Of a stretch of DNA of 11,935 nucleotides, positions 10,992 to 11,935 are shown in pieces. Source of the stretch: Rhizorhabdus sp. (GTDB taxonomy: Bacteria > Pseudomonadota > Alphaproteobacteria > Sphingomonadales > Sphingomonadaceae); NCBI GenBank assembly GCA_004297635.1, contig SCUQ01000427.1:1-11935 (forward strand), in the 5' to 3' direction. The position numbers were made by a program, and so were the translations under genes. The notes beneath the pieces were generated by a model. The model was not told where the DNA came from, made no database searches, and worked only from the letters and a program-made list of their open reading frames with translations. The first letter of the stretch is position 1. Each line of letters begins with the position of its first letter.

Positions 10992-11935
10992 CTAGAAGCT
11001 TATGACGACGCTGACGATATCGGCATAGGCGCCAGCGGGCGGCGTCGGCTGGGATGGATTGATCTTAGCCACGTAATTCTGGATCTGCGCGGGTGTCGTC
11101 GCTCCGGTACCGGCGACGCTGCTGACGAGCGGATTGGTCTCGTCCCAGATCGTCGCGCCGTCCGCGCGGTAGATGTTATATTGCAGCACATGACCCGCGC
11201 CGTCGCTCATCGTCCGCCACGGTCGTGCCGCTCCTGCGCTGCCGCCGGAAAAGGCGACCTTGTAGGTCGCACCAAGCGAACAATCGATTAGGACCGCCTG
11301 GTTGACGGCGGTGAACTGGTTGACGAGCGCCGCGCTGCCGAAGCTGATATTGGGAGCACTGATGCGGCAATCCGCACCGACGGTGAGCGAGATCGGGATG
11401 GTCGAGGTGCCGGTGCTCGTCTCGTAGCCGACGCAGACGAGCCCCAGCACGTCCAGACCTGTACAGACCTTCCAGCTCCACTGCACCGTCAGCGTATCCG
11501 AATAAACGCCCGGCGGAATATTGGGACTGGCCGTGACGCGAGCGTACAACGCCGGCGAGAAGCTGTTGGGAAAAAGGATGTTCGCCAAGGAGAGCAGAGT
11601 CGGATTGAAATAGTTGATCGTTCCACCCTGCGTGAATCCAAAGGTCCCATTGCCGTCGGCGGCGACCGCGAAGGGGATGGTGCTCCCGCCGGGACCCTTC
11701 AGAAGAAAGCCGTTGGCGCTCGTCATCGTCGCCCGCGCATAGCCGGAGCCGAGAACGCTGAGCACCGATCCGGTGCACGCCAGGCCGGCTGGTCCGTTGA
11801 TGCTGGCGACCGATCCTGCCCGGACGTCATAGGTCGAGCCATTGGCGAAGCGCATCGTCGGCGACGAAACGGTGCAGCCTGCCTGCGCGGCACCGGCGCC
11901 GGCCCAGAGGGCGACCAGGGCGATCAGGGCGCGAA
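10992..11935 (-). CDS. Two-domain spore coat U (SCPU) protein, CsuE-like pilus tip candidate (5' end outside window)
   Basis: At least 313 residues are visible. The frame stays open past the first ATG (11855) to the window edge and there reads RALIALVALWAGAGAAQA, the hydrophobic core and cleavage end of a signal peptide, directly followed by GCTVSS. So the true start lies a few codons beyond the window and the ATG at 11855 is internal. Two SCPU domains follow: one from visible residue 20 to about 165, ending PPGVYSDTLTVQW, and one from 188 to the end, with DCRISAPNISFGSA, IDCSLGATYKVAFSGG, RTMSDGAGHVLQYNIY and PPAGAYADIVSVVISF. SCPU proteins are subunits of archaic chaperone-usher pili such as Csu of Acinetobacter. 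A two-domain form as the last gene fits the tip adhesin CsuE, which works in surface attachment. The chaperone, usher and major subunit genes are expected just upstream, outside the window. Confidence 0.88.
   Translation of the reverse strand, partial: RALIALVALWAGAGAAQAGCTVSSPTMRFANGSTYDVRAGSVASINGPAGLACTGSVLSVLGSGYARATMTSANGFLLKGPGGSTIPFAVAADGNGTFGFTQGGTINYFNPTLLSLANILFPNSFSPALYARVTASPNIPPGVYSDTLTVQWSWKVCTGLDVLGLVCVGYETSTGTSTIPISLTVGADCRISAPNISFGSAALVNQFTAVNQAVLIDCSLGATYKVAFSGGSAGAARPWRTMSDGAGHVLQYNIYRADGATIWDETNPLVSSVAGTGATTPAQIQNYVAKINPSQPTPPAGAYADIVSVVISF

Overview
The window is a high-GC chromosomal segment from an alphaproteobacterium, most likely a sphingomonad (Sphingomonadaceae). 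The inference rests on GC-rich codon use, secreted Arg/Asp-rich glycine-zipper proteins of a type common in that group, a palindrome of the GTCATGCTGAA...TTCAGCATGAC kind that is scattered through sphingomonad genomes, and a good match to the alphaproteobacterial EcfG stress promoter. I see no rRNA, tRNA, CRISPR array, transposase or phage gene. No gene-free stretch exceeds about 210 bases.

Left part (1-5300), mostly housekeeping: the 3' end of recG (+) converges on a small PilZ-domain gene (-), with two GC-rich hairpins between them. A secreted DUF885 metallopeptidase-like gene (-) and tyrS (-) follow, separated by the palindrome. Then anmK (+), divergent from tyrS, for anhydromuropeptide recycling.

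Middle (5294-7752, -): a probable two-gene operon in which an MHS-type major facilitator transporter overlaps by one base (TGATG) with a CoxE-like von Willebrand factor A protein. The transporter's Shine-Dalgarno lies inside a long perfect hairpin, which suggests translational control of the whole unit.

Right part (7851-10843): four consecutive genes encode small exported proteins with the same core: a Cys, two glycine-zipper hydrophobic segments, and a second Cys at a fixed distance (53 residues between in three proteins, 56 in the fourth). Two are close paralogues with an Arg/Asp-rich tract and share a promoter-like block. One is a short variant. The fourth (+) joins the core to ten GYYDxxGRWV-type repeats and a charged helical C-terminus, and has an EcfG-like promoter. 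This looks like a locally amplified, partly stress-regulated envelope protein family and is the most interesting region of the window.

Right edge (10992-11935, -): the 3' part of a two-domain spore coat U (SCPU) protein, probably the tip adhesin of an archaic chaperone-usher (Csu-like) pilus. The rest of that operon would lie beyond the window.
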